From NCBI RefSeq assembly GCF_003627755.1, contig NZ_CP032694.1, positions 1,603,501 through 1,667,500 of the forward strand: a stretch of DNA of 64,000 nucleotides, given 5' to 3'. Origin of the DNA: Rhizobium jaguaris (GTDB lineage Bacteria; Pseudomonadota; Alphaproteobacteria; Rhizobiales; Rhizobiaceae). Position numbers and translations under genes: made by a program. This document shows positions 17,360-25,714 of this stretch, piece by piece. Each line of letters starts with the position of its first letter. Position 1 is the first letter of the stretch. The notes below the pieces were generated by a model, which did no database searches, had not been told where the DNA came from, and saw only the letters and a list, made by a program, of their open reading frames with translations.

Positions 17360-18463
17360 ATGGTTGTCGCTAATTTCACGCCGGAACAGGCCGTTTTGAA
17401 CGAAGTGGCCCGCCAGGACCGTAATCGCCGCGCTATCCGCATCTGGCTTGCCTGCGTGCTTTTGGCACTTTTTGGCTTGGTGCTGGTCGGTGGGGCGACG
17501 CGCCTCACCAATTCCGGCCTGTCGATCACCGAATGGCAGCCGATCCATGGCGTCATCCCGCCGCTCAATGCGCAGGAATGGCAGGAGGAGTTCGACCTCT
17601 ACAAGCGCATCCCGCAGTTCCAGCAGTTGAACAAGGACATGACGCTCGGTGAGTTCAAAGGCATCTTCTGGTGGGAATGGGCGCATCGGCTGCTTGCCCG
17701 CGCCATGGGCGTCATCTTCGGCGTGCCATTGCTGTTCTTCGTTCTGACCGGCCGGGTCGAGCGGAAGCTGTGGCTGCCGCTAGGCGGCATTTTCGTGCTC
17801 GGTGGTCTGCAAGGCGCGATCGGCTGGTGGATGGTGTCGTCCGGCCTCGAAGCGCGCACCGACGTCAGCCAGTATCGTCTCGCCACCCACCTGGTCACCG
17901 CTTGCCTGATCTTTGCCGCCTGCATGTGGTTTATGCGCGCACTTTCGCCGCATTCGAACGACCCGGCTCCCACGCGTTATTCGGCGAAACTTGCCGGTGT
18001 CATCGCATTCATGGCGCTGTTCCAGATCTATCTCGGCGCATTGGTTGCCGGTCTCGACGCCGGTCTCTCCTATAATACCTGGCCGATGATGGACGGCGCG
18101 GTGGTACCGGGTGGGTTGTTCGCGCAATCACCGGGTTGGATCAATTTCTTCGAGAACCCGAAGATGGTGCAATATGTCCACCGCCTCGGCGCCTATGCGC
18201 TCTTCACCGTGGTCGCGATCAATATGATCATCTCGCTGCGCGCCGCAGCGCACACGACGCATGCCCGCCGATCGGTCGTGCTGTTCGTGCTGGTGCTGAT
18301 CCAGGCGATCCTCGGCATTTCGACACTACTCTTGCAAGTGCCGCTGCATCTGGCGCTGACCCACCAAGCTGGCGCCCTCTTCGTCTTCGGCTTTGCTATC
18401 GCCAACTGGCGCGGTTTCTATGGCGAATATCCGCATCAGACGGTGATTGCTGTAAGGAACTGA
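17360..18463 (+). CDS. ctaA: Heme A synthase (COX15/CtaA family)
   Basis: The protein is 367 residues with eight membrane helices arranged as two four-helix bundles. Heme-ligand histidines are visible in WWEWAHRLLARAMG, YRLATHLV, VQYVHRLGAY and LALTHQAGALF. The first-bundle loop LVGGATRLTNSGLSITEWQP is diagnostic of the alphaproteobacterial/mitochondrial type. It oxidises heme O to heme A for aa3-type cytochrome oxidase in the inner membrane. The ATG at 17360 is used because GAAGGGAG sits 7-14 bases upstream; a TTG at 17345 is less likely. Confidence 0.95.
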   Translation: MVVANFTPEQAVLNEVARQDRNRRAIRIWLACVLLALFGLVLVGGATRLTNSGLSITEWQPIHGVIPPLNAQEWQEEFDLYKRIPQFQQLNKDMTLGEFKGIFWWEWAHRLLARAMGVIFGVPLLFFVLTGRVERKLWLPLGGIFVLGGLQGAIGWWMVSSGLEARTDVSQYRLATHLVTACLIFAACMWFMRALSPHSNDPAPTRYSAKLAGVIAFMALFQIYLGALVAGLDAGLSYNTWPMMDGAVVPGGLFAQSPGWINFFENPKMVQYVHRLGAYALFTVVAINMIISLRAAAHTTHARRSVVLFVLVLIQAILGISTLLLQVPLHLALTHQAGALFVFGFAIANWRGFYGEYPHQTVIAVRN

Positions 18464-18490
18464 GGCGGATCACCGCCTCTCTCCTGTTTT
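18462..18490 (+). terminator. Hairpin terminator overlapping the ctaA stop codon
   Basis: GAGGCGG (18462-18468) pairs with CCGCCTC (18473-18479) across ATCA, followed by a pyrimidine run with TTTT at 18487-18490. The stem begins inside the stop codon. A modest T tract makes efficiency uncertain. Confidence 0.5.
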
Positions 18491-18496
18491 GAAAGC

Positions 18497-20038
18497 TCAG
18501 CGCGACGCAACATTGCTATTGCTGGGCGCCGACGACAGACGGGCCACCACCTGCAGGCGCTTGATTTCGCCACGCTTGAAGGCAGCCAGGAAGCGGCTGT
18601 AATCCCTGAAGACCACGCAGCCATTCGAATCGCCACCACGGGCTCCTCTGAGCATGTACGTGTGAGCCAGCAAACCGTCGCGGCCATAGACGCGGGCGCC
18701 GTTTGCGGGTGTCAGGCGCAGCGCCTGCACGCCATGGAACAGGCTTTCCCTATATGTCAGGTTATAAGTTTCAGGCGGCGTCGGGCCGGTGTTTTTTCGG
18801 TCGACATAGTGGGGATTGTCACGCATGTGGCCGAGGCCGGAATGCGCCTCAAGGCGTTCGCCGCTCGGCAGGTAGACAGTTTTGGCCGAGATATCGTAGA
18901 TGGCGGTTCCGCCCCGCGGGCTAAGGGCGGCGAACGGGTTGAGGAGCGGCCGCGATTGTTTGACCTCTTCGTCCGGGTTTGCATAGGCCAATGCGTGCGT
19001 CGGCGGCGTGCCAGTTTCGTCAGTAGCGTCCTGCGTGCTTGCGCTGGCCCTTGCCACGACATGGGCCGGACGCGGCAGCGGCACGACGCTAGGTAGTTCC
19101 TCGACAACAGACGCGTCTTCCGCGTCTGCAAGATCGATGGTTCCGGCGTCCGACGATCCGGCACTATCTGTGGCGGACGTCTGGTCTGGACGTGGCATCG
19201 GGATAATGTCGAAAGGCTGCGATGCAGGATCGCTGGAGGCGCTCGTCGCGAGGCTCTCCGCAACCGCGCGGTCGATCGTTCCGGCAGGGGGAGCGGCCGA
19301 CGCCATCTCGGTGGGCGGTGCATCGCTTGCGGATGGTGCGATCGGCAGACTGTCCTTGCCCGGATGATCCAGGGCAGCCGTATTTGGCCCTGCGGCTTGG
19401 ATTGAGGGTTTGCTCAGTGCAATCTCTGCCGGCTGCGGCATGGAAGCGGTGGAGGCCGTGATCGAGACTGCTGTTCCAGCAATATTGCTCTGTCCGACGG
19501 ACTTCCCGGCATTTGTCAGGGGGAGGGCGGCGGCATCGTCCTGATGCGCAACCGTTGCCGGCAAGACCGGTGCGTCGTTCTTAGCGACGGCCGAAGCGGT
19601 TTGAGCCCGCGCGAGATCTGAGGCCTGCTGCGATAGTGCGCTCGCCAATTGCTGCTTGACCAGCCCGCGCGCCAGGATCGCTTTCGAACGTGCGATGGCC
19701 TCCTGCTTCTCCGCATCGGCGGACGTACTGCTTACCCGTATTCTTCCGCCCATGGGCACGGTTTGACTGGCAAGGCGGGCCGGATGCAGGACGTGCTCTT
19801 GGGGAACGATGAAGGCAGACGCTTTCGGCGTCAGCAAATCCCGAGATGAGATATCTGCACCGGGGAGGGACAGGACCATCGATTGCGTGGTGATCAGCGT
19901 TGCGGCCACCCATGCGGAAACCACCACTGCGACGCCAGTAACGACGGTACCAGGACTGAGCCCTGGAGACTTTTTCCGGCGCGAAGATTGTCCGGAACGG
20001 GAATTGATGTCACCGAAAGTCTCGGTCGCAAACGCCAT
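18497..20038 (-). CDS. Membrane-anchored DUF2778 (Tlde1/L,D-transpeptidase-like) protein
   Basis: The protein is 513 residues. A cytoplasmic N-terminus (about 1-30) leads to one membrane helix (VVTGVAVVVSAWVAATLI), a long Ala/Ser/Pro-rich periplasmic spacer (about 90-370) and a C-terminal DUF2778 domain (about 385-500). The domain has LEAHSGLGHMRDNPHY, the TYMLRGARGGDSNGCVVFRDY catalytic region with its S-x-G-C, and an upstream His. The Tlde1 family has L,D-transpeptidase/carboxypeptidase activity on peptidoglycan. This chromosomal form has no visible immunity gene or T6SS marker and is more likely a housekeeping wall enzyme. The ATG at 20038 is chosen so the short cytoplasmic tail precedes the helix. 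Confidence 0.8.
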   Translation of the reverse strand: MAFATETFGDINSRSGQSSRRKKSPGLSPGTVVTGVAVVVSAWVAATLITTQSMVLSLPGADISSRDLLTPKASAFIVPQEHVLHPARLASQTVPMGGRIRVSSTSADAEKQEAIARSKAILARGLVKQQLASALSQQASDLARAQTASAVAKNDAPVLPATVAHQDDAAALPLTNAGKSVGQSNIAGTAVSITASTASMPQPAEIALSKPSIQAAGPNTAALDHPGKDSLPIAPSASDAPPTEMASAAPPAGTIDRAVAESLATSASSDPASQPFDIIPMPRPDQTSATDSAGSSDAGTIDLADAEDASVVEELPSVVPLPRPAHVVARASASTQDATDETGTPPTHALAYANPDEEVKQSRPLLNPFAALSPRGGTAIYDISAKTVYLPSGERLEAHSGLGHMRDNPHYVDRKNTGPTPPETYNLTYRESLFHGVQALRLTPANGARVYGRDGLLAHTYMLRGARGGDSNGCVVFRDYSRFLAAFKRGEIKRLQVVARLSSAPSNSNVASR

Positions 20039-20535
20039 GTTACTCGTTATCCAAACTATATACGCACCCCACCGGCTCACAAAAGCGCCTACGCCGGGAC
20101 GCAAAACTGCGTCCGGCCGTCACTTTGCCGGCTGTCGGGAAGCATGCCGAATTATGGTAACCAATTCCTTTACGCCGACCCGATCTTGGAATTGACTATG
20201 CTGATCACCGCGAATATTGCGGCGGCAAAAGCCGAAACAGGCGATATGGGCTGATTTGTGACAAAAAATTAACAATAGCTAATAAAGTTACGCAAAATTT
20301 ATTCGAAAGCGGGTGATCGGCCGGATCAACACCGATGCGGCATTTCAAATCGTTACCGCCAATGATCCCGAATGCCGTCAAGTTGCAGGCGTACCGAAGA
20401 TGACCTCAGCTGGAATAAGTCGAGCCCCGCGGGCTGCCTTCATGAGACTGTCGCTGCCACGGTGACTGACCTCGCCTGGAAGATGTTATGCGGGGTAGAG
20501 AAGATCCGGTAGTCGGTCTTGCGCGGAGCAGAAGG
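20039..20535. other. Intergenic region upstream of the DUF2778 gene
   Basis: About 500 bases without a convincing gene. The left part should hold the DUF2778 promoter. An AT-rich block at 20260-20310 contains a CTAATAAAG (20279-20287) like the core of the 17-bp shared element, but on the opposite strand. Confidence 0.5.
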
Positions 20536-21402
20536 CTAGCTGATATCGGACTGTCTGCCGGCAATGAAGCCGCGCGCGATGGCCGAAACGGCACCGGCGA
20601 CCTTTGACATGGAACCGAGATGCGGAGACCGCAGCATCACGACATCAAGATGCAGATCCCGGTCGCTTATCCTGATCTCCTCGATGCCCTCCGGCCTCAT
20701 GCTTTCAAAGAGGCGCATGGGCATCAGCCCGAACCCGAAACCCTTGCGCACCAATGCGAGCTGCATGCCGGCATCCTCGACCTCGGCAGCAATCGTCAGC
20801 TGCTGACGTTGGCCAGCCAGCAGGTCCGCAAGACGACGGCGGGCGTCGCAGGGTTCCGGACTCAGCACCCACGTCCTGTCCTCCGGATCAGGGAAGTTGC
20901 TGGCCGCTCCGATGATGACCAACCTCTCGTCACCGATATGTTCGGCATCCGGGTAACGCGATCCGTCGGACAATAGGATTGCAGCATCGAGATGTCCCGA
21001 CTGGAACTGCTCGGCAAGTTCATGGCTCCATCCCGATTTCAGCCGCATCGAGACCTTCGGAAATTGCGCCATCATCGAGCCGAGCTCTCCCGCGAGACTT
21101 TCATGCGCAAGGCCCTTGGCCACTCCGAGCCTGAACAATCCGCTGGGCTCCGGCGCCCCTGCAATGGCCTTCATCTCTTCGAAATCAGCGAGGATGTCAC
21201 GGCTTCGGGCCAGCACCTCACGTCCTGCTGGCGTCAGCACAGGCGGCTTCTGCCGGCGGTCGAGCAATGTGACTCCGAGCGCCTGTTCAAACCGCTGGAT
21301 CTGGCGGCTGACAGCGGGCTGGGTCAGCGGCAGACGTTTCGCGACCTTCTGGACCGATCCTTCGTCTGCAAACAGCACAAATGTCCGCATTTCTTCAAAC
21401 AT
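20536..21402 (-). CDS. LysR-family transcriptional regulator
   Basis: The protein is 288 residues. The N-terminal winged HTH reads MFEEMRTFVLFADEGSVQKV, then LPLTQPAVSRQIQRFEQALG and LLDRRQKPPVLTPAGREVL. A LysR substrate-binding domain follows from about 90. The divergently transcribed MDR alcohol dehydrogenase is the likely target, with operators in the 97-bp intergenic region (21403-21499). The ATG at 21402 is preferred over an adjacent upstream TTG. The inducer is unknown. Confidence 0.9.
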   Translation of the reverse strand: MFEEMRTFVLFADEGSVQKVAKRLPLTQPAVSRQIQRFEQALGVTLLDRRQKPPVLTPAGREVLARSRDILADFEEMKAIAGAPEPSGLFRLGVAKGLAHESLAGELGSMMAQFPKVSMRLKSGWSHELAEQFQSGHLDAAILLSDGSRYPDAEHIGDERLVIIGAASNFPDPEDRTWVLSPEPCDARRRLADLLAGQRQQLTIAAEVEDAGMQLALVRKGFGFGLMPMRLFESMRPEGIEEIRISDRDLHLDVVMLRSPHLGSMSKVAGAVSAIARGFIAGRQSDIS

Positions 21403-21499
21403 GTTCAATCCGCATAATCATTTTTCTTATAATGAATTTGAATATGCTGAAGATCAAGTCCACTCTCCCGGCACAGCCACGTCAGCCAGGAGAAATTTC

Positions 21500-22525
21500 A
21501 TGAAAGCGATCGTCCTCAAACCGCCGGCCGGCCTTGAGAATGTGACACTCGAAGAGCGTGACATGCCGCAGCCGCGGCGCCAGGAACTTCTGATCCGCGT
21601 CAAGGCGACCGCGCTCAACTATCGGGATCTCGAAATTGCATGCGGCACCTACCACACCGCGTTCCGCCTGCCGCTCGTCCCGTTGTCGGACGGCGTCGGC
21701 GAGGTCGTTGCCGTCGGCGAGGACGTCACGCGGTTCAAGATCGGCGACAGGGTCTGCAGCACGTTCTGGCAGCGCTGGACCGGCGGCTCCTTCCGGATGG
21801 CGGAGCCGTCTTACCAACGCGGCGGACCGCTCGATGGACTTCTTTCAGAATATGCTATTCTCGATGAACAGGCGGCCGTTTTCGCTCCCCGTAATCTGAG
21901 CGACATCGAAGCAGCGACCTTGCCATGTGCAGCCGTCACAGCCTGGCAAGCCCTTGTGACCGAGGGCCATATCAGGGCCGGAGATACGGTACTCGTTCAG
22001 GGAACCGGGGGCGTTTCCCTTTTTGCTCTGCAGTTTGCGCGCGCAAGCGGTGCCCGCGTGATTGTCACCTCCAGCAGCGATGAAAAGCTGGAACGTGCAA
22101 AGGCTCTCGGGGCGGCCGACGGGATCAACTATCGACGCGTTCCGGAATGGTCCACCGTGGTGCTCGATATGACAGAGGGGCGCGGCGTCGATCACATCAT
22201 CGAGGTCGGCGGTCCACTGAGTTTCGAGCAATCGCTGAAGGCGGCCTCCCGTCGCGGCCAAATCAACATTATCGGCTATCTCGGTGGATCGCAGGGCGCC
22301 ATCAACCCCCTGGATATCTTCCGGAAGCAGGTGGATGTTCGCGGCATTCCTGTTGGATCGCGCGAATCCTTCGAAGCGATGAACCGCGCTATTGAGACAC
22401 TTGATCTCAAGCCGGTGGTCGATCGTGTATTTCCTTGGACTGAAATTAAAGACGCGATGCGATACTTTGCGGATGGCTCGCGGTTTGGAAAGGTGGCATT
22501 GGAACTCCAAGACAACCGGCCGTAA
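21500..22525 (+). CDS. Zinc-independent NAD(P)-dependent MDR alcohol dehydrogenase/quinone reductase
   Basis: The protein is 341 residues. The GroES-like N-terminal domain (MKAIVLKPPAGLENVTLEER, ALNYRDLEIACG) is followed by a Rossmann domain with TVLVQGTGGVSLFALQFARA. The structural-zinc four-Cys lobe is missing and the catalytic-zinc Cys/His pair is not conserved, which fits the quinone oxidoreductase-like side of the MDR family. CAGGAGA precedes the ATG at 21500. It is divergent from and probably regulated by the LysR gene. Substrate unknown. Confidence 0.85.
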   Translation: MKAIVLKPPAGLENVTLEERDMPQPRRQELLIRVKATALNYRDLEIACGTYHTAFRLPLVPLSDGVGEVVAVGEDVTRFKIGDRVCSTFWQRWTGGSFRMAEPSYQRGGPLDGLLSEYAILDEQAAVFAPRNLSDIEAATLPCAAVTAWQALVTEGHIRAGDTVLVQGTGGVSLFALQFARASGARVIVTSSSDEKLERAKALGAADGINYRRVPEWSTVVLDMTEGRGVDHIIEVGGPLSFEQSLKAASRRGQINIIGYLGGSQGAINPLDIFRKQVDVRGIPVGSRESFEAMNRAIETLDLKPVVDRVFPWTEIKDAMRYFADGSRFGKVALELQDNRP

Positions 22526-22549
22526 ACCGAGGTTGCCGCGGAGAGTGGT

Positions 22550-22634
22550 GGCCGGCGGATGGCGGCCCGGGTCGATCGGGATTCGGCCTTGCCGAAACAC
22601 ATCCGCCGGCCCGGTTGGCGATCGGGCCGGCGGA
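22550..22634. repeat. Three-arm inverted repeat between convergent genes
   Basis: GGCCGGCGGATG (22550-22561) is the exact reverse complement of 22600-22611. That second arm also pairs over 11 bases (22602-22612) with a third arm at 22624-22634. Two mutually exclusive hairpins are therefore possible, in a 146-bp space between the dehydrogenase and argC stops. A bidirectional terminator is the simplest reading. Confidence 0.6.
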
Positions 22635-22671
22635 GATTTCCAATGTTCAATATGCTGCAGTCGGCAGCGGC

Positions 22672-23598
22672 TCAGGCGCCCAGCATCAGGTCCATGTTCT
22701 GGACCGCTGCTCCCGATGCGCCCTTGCCGAGATTGTCGTAGACCGCCACGAGCATGGCTTGCGCTTTGTCGTCATTGGCAAAGACGTGCAACCGCATGCG
22801 ATTGGTGTTGTTGTAGATTTCCGGATTGAGCTCGGGCGTCCGCTCAGGATTGTCGAACGGCGCGACTTCGACAAAGCCGCCTTTCCGCCCCGCATAATAA
22901 TCGGCGATAGCCGCGTGCAATTCAGCGCCCTTAGGGATTGTCGGCAGCACCGAAAGCTGCAGTGGCACGCTAACGACCATGCCCTGAGCGAAATTGCCGA
23001 CGATCGGCTGGAACAGCGGGACGCGCGAAAGCTTCGCGTAGGCCTTTAACTCCGGCAGATGCTTATGATTGAATGTCAGACCGTAGGGCATATATTCCGG
23101 AGCGTCTTCGCCCTTCGCCTGATAATCCTCGATCATCGAGCGTCCACCGCCGCTGTAACCGGAAATCCCGTGGACGGTGACCGGATAGTCTGCAGCGACG
23201 AGCCCGGCCTCGACGAGCGGACGAAGTGTGGCAATGGCCCCCTGCGGCCAGCAGCCAGGGTTGGCCACCCGCTTGGCCTTAGCAATGACATCCGCCTGGT
23301 CCTTGCTCATCTCCGGAAAGCCATAGGCCCAGCCTTCGGCAACGCGATACGCGGTCGAGGCGTCGATCACTCTCGTCGTGTCATTGGAAATCAGGCTGAC
23401 GCTTTCCTTGGCCGCCTCGTCCGGCAGGCAGAGGATGGCAATGTCGGCAGCATTGAGCAGTTCCGCACGCACCGCCTTGTCCTTCCGGCTCTCGGCCGGA
23501 ATGGATAAAATCTCGATATCGCGGCGGGTAGCCAAACGCTCACGGATTTGCAGACCCGTCGTTCCAGCTTCGCCATCGATGAAGATTTTCGGTGCCAT
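22672..23598 (-). CDS. argC: N-acetyl-gamma-glutamyl-phosphate reductase (type 2)
   Basis: The protein is 308 residues, the shorter AGPR type 2. The NADP-binding N-terminus is MAPKIFIDGEAGTTGLQIRE, the catalytic Cys lies in RVANPGCWPQGAIATL, and the conserved HGISGYSGGGRSMIEDYQ and MPYGLTFNHKHLPEL blocks follow. It reduces N-acetylglutamyl phosphate to the semialdehyde in arginine biosynthesis. Upstream on the same strand lies agmatinase, but a 135-bp gap with a RIME-like palindrome separates them, so they are probably separate transcripts. No arginine operator is recognisable. Confidence 0.95.
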   Translation of the reverse strand: MAPKIFIDGEAGTTGLQIRERLATRRDIEILSIPAESRKDKAVRAELLNAADIAILCLPDEAAKESVSLISNDTTRVIDASTAYRVAEGWAYGFPEMSKDQADVIAKAKRVANPGCWPQGAIATLRPLVEAGLVAADYPVTVHGISGYSGGGRSMIEDYQAKGEDAPEYMPYGLTFNHKHLPELKAYAKLSRVPLFQPIVGNFAQGMVVSVPLQLSVLPTIPKGAELHAAIADYYAGRKGGFVEVAPFDNPERTPELNPEIYNNTNRMRLHVFANDDKAQAMLVAVYDNLGKGASGAAVQNMDLMLGA

Positions 23599-23686
23599 TT
23601 TTCCTGCTCTTTCAATCAGTTCGGAGTATTTCCGGACTCAGTTTGCCATGAAGTTGATTCAAAATGATAACGGCTGTTTTCGAGTA

Positions 23687-23733
23687 AGCATGATCTTGTC
23701 CGAATACCGCGTCACCCTTTTCGGGATCATGCT
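23687..23733. repeat. RIME-like palindromic intergenic element
   Basis: A 47-bp imperfect palindrome starts AGCATGATC and ends GATCATGCT, with internal GTCCGAA and TTTTCGGG arms. This matches the widespread Rhizobiaceae intergenic element type (RIME, Rhizobium-specific intergenic mosaic elements). It ends one base before the agmatinase stop codon, so it folds in the 3' end of that mRNA. Confidence 0.7.
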
Positions 23734-24687
23734 TTAGCGACCTGCCGCACGCCGTTCGGCGTGGAGACCGAGCATATACATCGCCACCGTTGCCCCTGCA
23801 ATGGCGGTGATGTCGGCATGGTCATAGGCAGGCGATACCTCGACGACATCCGCCCCTCTGATGTCGAGCTGATGCAGCCGTTGTAGCGTCGACAGGATTT
23901 TCGCGCTCGAGGGGCCGCCGGCCACGGGCGTTCCGGTGCCTGGCGCATAGGCGGGATCGAGGCAGTCGATGTCGAAGGTTAGGTAGGTGGGCGCCCCCTT
24001 GGTGTGGGAGATGATCGTCGAGGCGATCTCCGCCGCGTGCATATCCTCGACTTCATGGCCGTAGAGGACCCGAATTCCGTAATCGTCCGGCGCATGGGTA
24101 CGAATACCGATCTGGATGGAACGGTCTGGATCGATCAGGCCATCGCGGGCGGCGCGGGCGACGAAGGAGCCATGATCGATGCGCTTGCCGTCGTCGAACC
24201 AGGTGTCCTGATGCGCGTCGAATTGCACCAGCGCTAAGGGGCCATGTTTTGCTGCATGTGCCTTCAGCAATGGCCAGGTGACGAAATGGTCGCCGCCGAG
24301 CGTCAGCAAAAAGGCGCCGCTGTCGAGGATCGTGTTCGCTTGCCGCTCGATCGCCGCCGGCGTTTCCTGGTGATTGCCGTAATCAAGCAGGCAATCACCA
24401 TAATCGATGACGGCCATGTCAGCGAAGAGATCGCGATGGAAAGGATATTGCGGATCATTGTCGAAGATCGCGGAGGCGCGGCGAATCGCCTGCGGCCCAA
24501 AACGCGTTCCCGGCCGGTTGGATGTTGCGGCGTCAAAAGGAATCCCCCAGACGACGGCGTCGATGCCCTCGATCGATTTGGTGAAACGCCGGCGCATGAA
24601 AGAGAGCGCACCCGCAAAAGTCGGGTCGCTGGCCGCGGACGTCAGGCTGGCGGCAGTAAAGGCATGATCAATCGAGGTGCTCGGCAA
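23734..24687 (-). CDS. speB: Agmatinase / ureohydrolase family protein
   Basis: The protein is 317 residues of the arginase/agmatinase superfamily. Manganese-ligand motifs are intact: LTLGGDHFVTWPLLKAH, VQFDAHQDTW and TFDIDCLDPAYAPGTGTP. Family logic gives agmatine to putrescine plus urea, but guanidinobutyrase activity is also possible in rhizobia. A TTG start at 24687 is chosen because AAGGAGA lies 6-12 bases upstream; the in-frame extension beyond it overlaps the neighbouring gene in another frame. It overlaps the end of the monooxygenase gene by 20 bases, indicating translational coupling. Confidence 0.9.
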   Translation of the reverse strand: MPSTSIDHAFTAASLTSAASDPTFAGALSFMRRRFTKSIEGIDAVVWGIPFDAATSNRPGTRFGPQAIRRASAIFDNDPQYPFHRDLFADMAVIDYGDCLLDYGNHQETPAAIERQANTILDSGAFLLTLGGDHFVTWPLLKAHAAKHGPLALVQFDAHQDTWFDDGKRIDHGSFVARAARDGLIDPDRSIQIGIRTHAPDDYGIRVLYGHEVEDMHAAEIASTIISHTKGAPTYLTFDIDCLDPAYAPGTGTPVAGGPSSAKILSTLQRLHQLDIRGADVVEVSPAYDHADITAIAGATVAMYMLGLHAERRAAGR

Positions 24688-25045
24688 GGGATTCTCCTTC
24701 GCTCGCATGGAAACCATAAGCCCGCTCGACCCTGGCGACCCGGACTTGATATTGCTCGTACCAGCGCTCCCGCCCGAGTTGTTGGGCTGCCATATGCGAG
24801 ACGACATTCTTCCAGGCGAGAATGCTTTCCTCGTCCCGCCAGAAGGAAATCGTGATGCCGAAGCCATCCCAGCGTCGGGCGCTCTCGAGACCGAAGCAGC
24901 CGTCTTGCGCCAGTGCCAGCGTCTCCATTTTCTCCCCCATGGCGCCATAGCCATGATCGCCCTCCTTACGGATGGAGGAAAATGAGACGATGTAGTAGGG
25001 CGGCTCAGGTGTTGCCGCGAAAGGCGATGCTCTACCGTCGGTCAT
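24668..25045 (-). CDS. Antibiotic biosynthesis monooxygenase (ABM)-domain protein
   Basis: The protein is 125 residues. A single dimeric alpha/beta-barrel ABM domain (YYIVSFSSIRKEGDHGYGAM, FGITISFWRDEESILAWKN, RVARVERAYGF) resembles small heme- or quinol-degrading or monooxygenase-like proteins. The stop codon lies 20 bases inside speB on the same strand, so the two are probably cotranscribed. A link to polyamine metabolism is not established; the domain is often a generic stress protein. Confidence 0.8.
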   Translation of the reverse strand: MTDGRASPFAATPEPPYYIVSFSSIRKEGDHGYGAMGEKMETLALAQDGCFGLESARRWDGFGITISFWRDEESILAWKNVVSHMAAQQLGRERWYEQYQVRVARVERAYGFHASEGESLAEHLD

Positions 25046-25114
25046 GGCATGTCTCCTGTGACAAAGAGAAATAGGGGACGGGGGGTACGGATTGCAAGCA
25101 GGATCAGCCGGCGA

Positions 25115-25369
25115 TTATTGGCTTGGTGGGATCGTGCATTGGTATGCCTTTTTCACACAAGCGATTTGCGGCGTGGAACATTGCGCCTTTCCGTCGACAA
25201 CGGCACAGATCGAACATTGGTCGGTAAATTGCCGGCAATCCGGATTGGCACGCATGAAGTCCTTCATGCTTTCCATGTCCGCTGCGGTTGTTGCCTGTCC
25301 GGCATCTTCGCAACTAGCCGGCGATATGCCGGCTATCACAAACATAATAGGCAAAGCGAATCTGAGCAT
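25115..25369 (-). CDS. Small secreted cysteine-rich protein
   Basis: The protein is 84 residues. A Sec signal peptide (MLRFALPIMFVIAGISPASC) leads to a mature part with several Cys (PDCRQF, QCSICAVV, KAQCST, QIACVKKAYQC), suggesting multiple disulfides. The Cys at the end of the signal could also be lipidated (ASC), but the lipobox is poor. The ATG at 25369 has GCAGAG about 9 bases upstream. Family not recognised; the gene stands alone. Confidence 0.65.
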   Translation of the reverse strand: MLRFALPIMFVIAGISPASCEDAGQATTAADMESMKDFMRANPDCRQFTDQCSICAVVDGKAQCSTPQIACVKKAYQCTIPPSQ

Positions 25370-25714
25370 GTGTGATTCTCTGCAGGAGGCACGAGCTTGC
25401 CACAAAAAATATGGCCTAGCCCAAGAGACATGAACTTTTGCCATGCAAACCGAAAAAAAGAAAAGGCACACAGCCACAACGCAAATGTGGAATCGCTAAA
25501 ATTTCACGGTTCCACATTTCTTAGCCATGACGGCAGTCGGGCCCTCAGCGGACATTTGATCCTTGTTCAAGGATGCGGCTGTTTTGCGCCCTAGAAGCGG
25601 TCATGTGATGAAGGATGGTCGTGTGAAAATTCTTTGATTGCCAGCAACATCGCATGCGTTCTCGTCCCGCTCACCGCATGCTCATCGCGATCCGCTTCAG
25701 TCAGAAGGCTCAAT
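25370..25714. other. Intergenic region with a perfect 10-bp inverted repeat
   Basis: No credible gene. AAATGTGGAA (25483-25492) and TTCCACATTT (25510-25519) are exact reverse complements around a 17-base spacer. Neither strand has a T run after it, so a regulator site or mRNA structure is more likely than a terminator. Confidence 0.55.
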
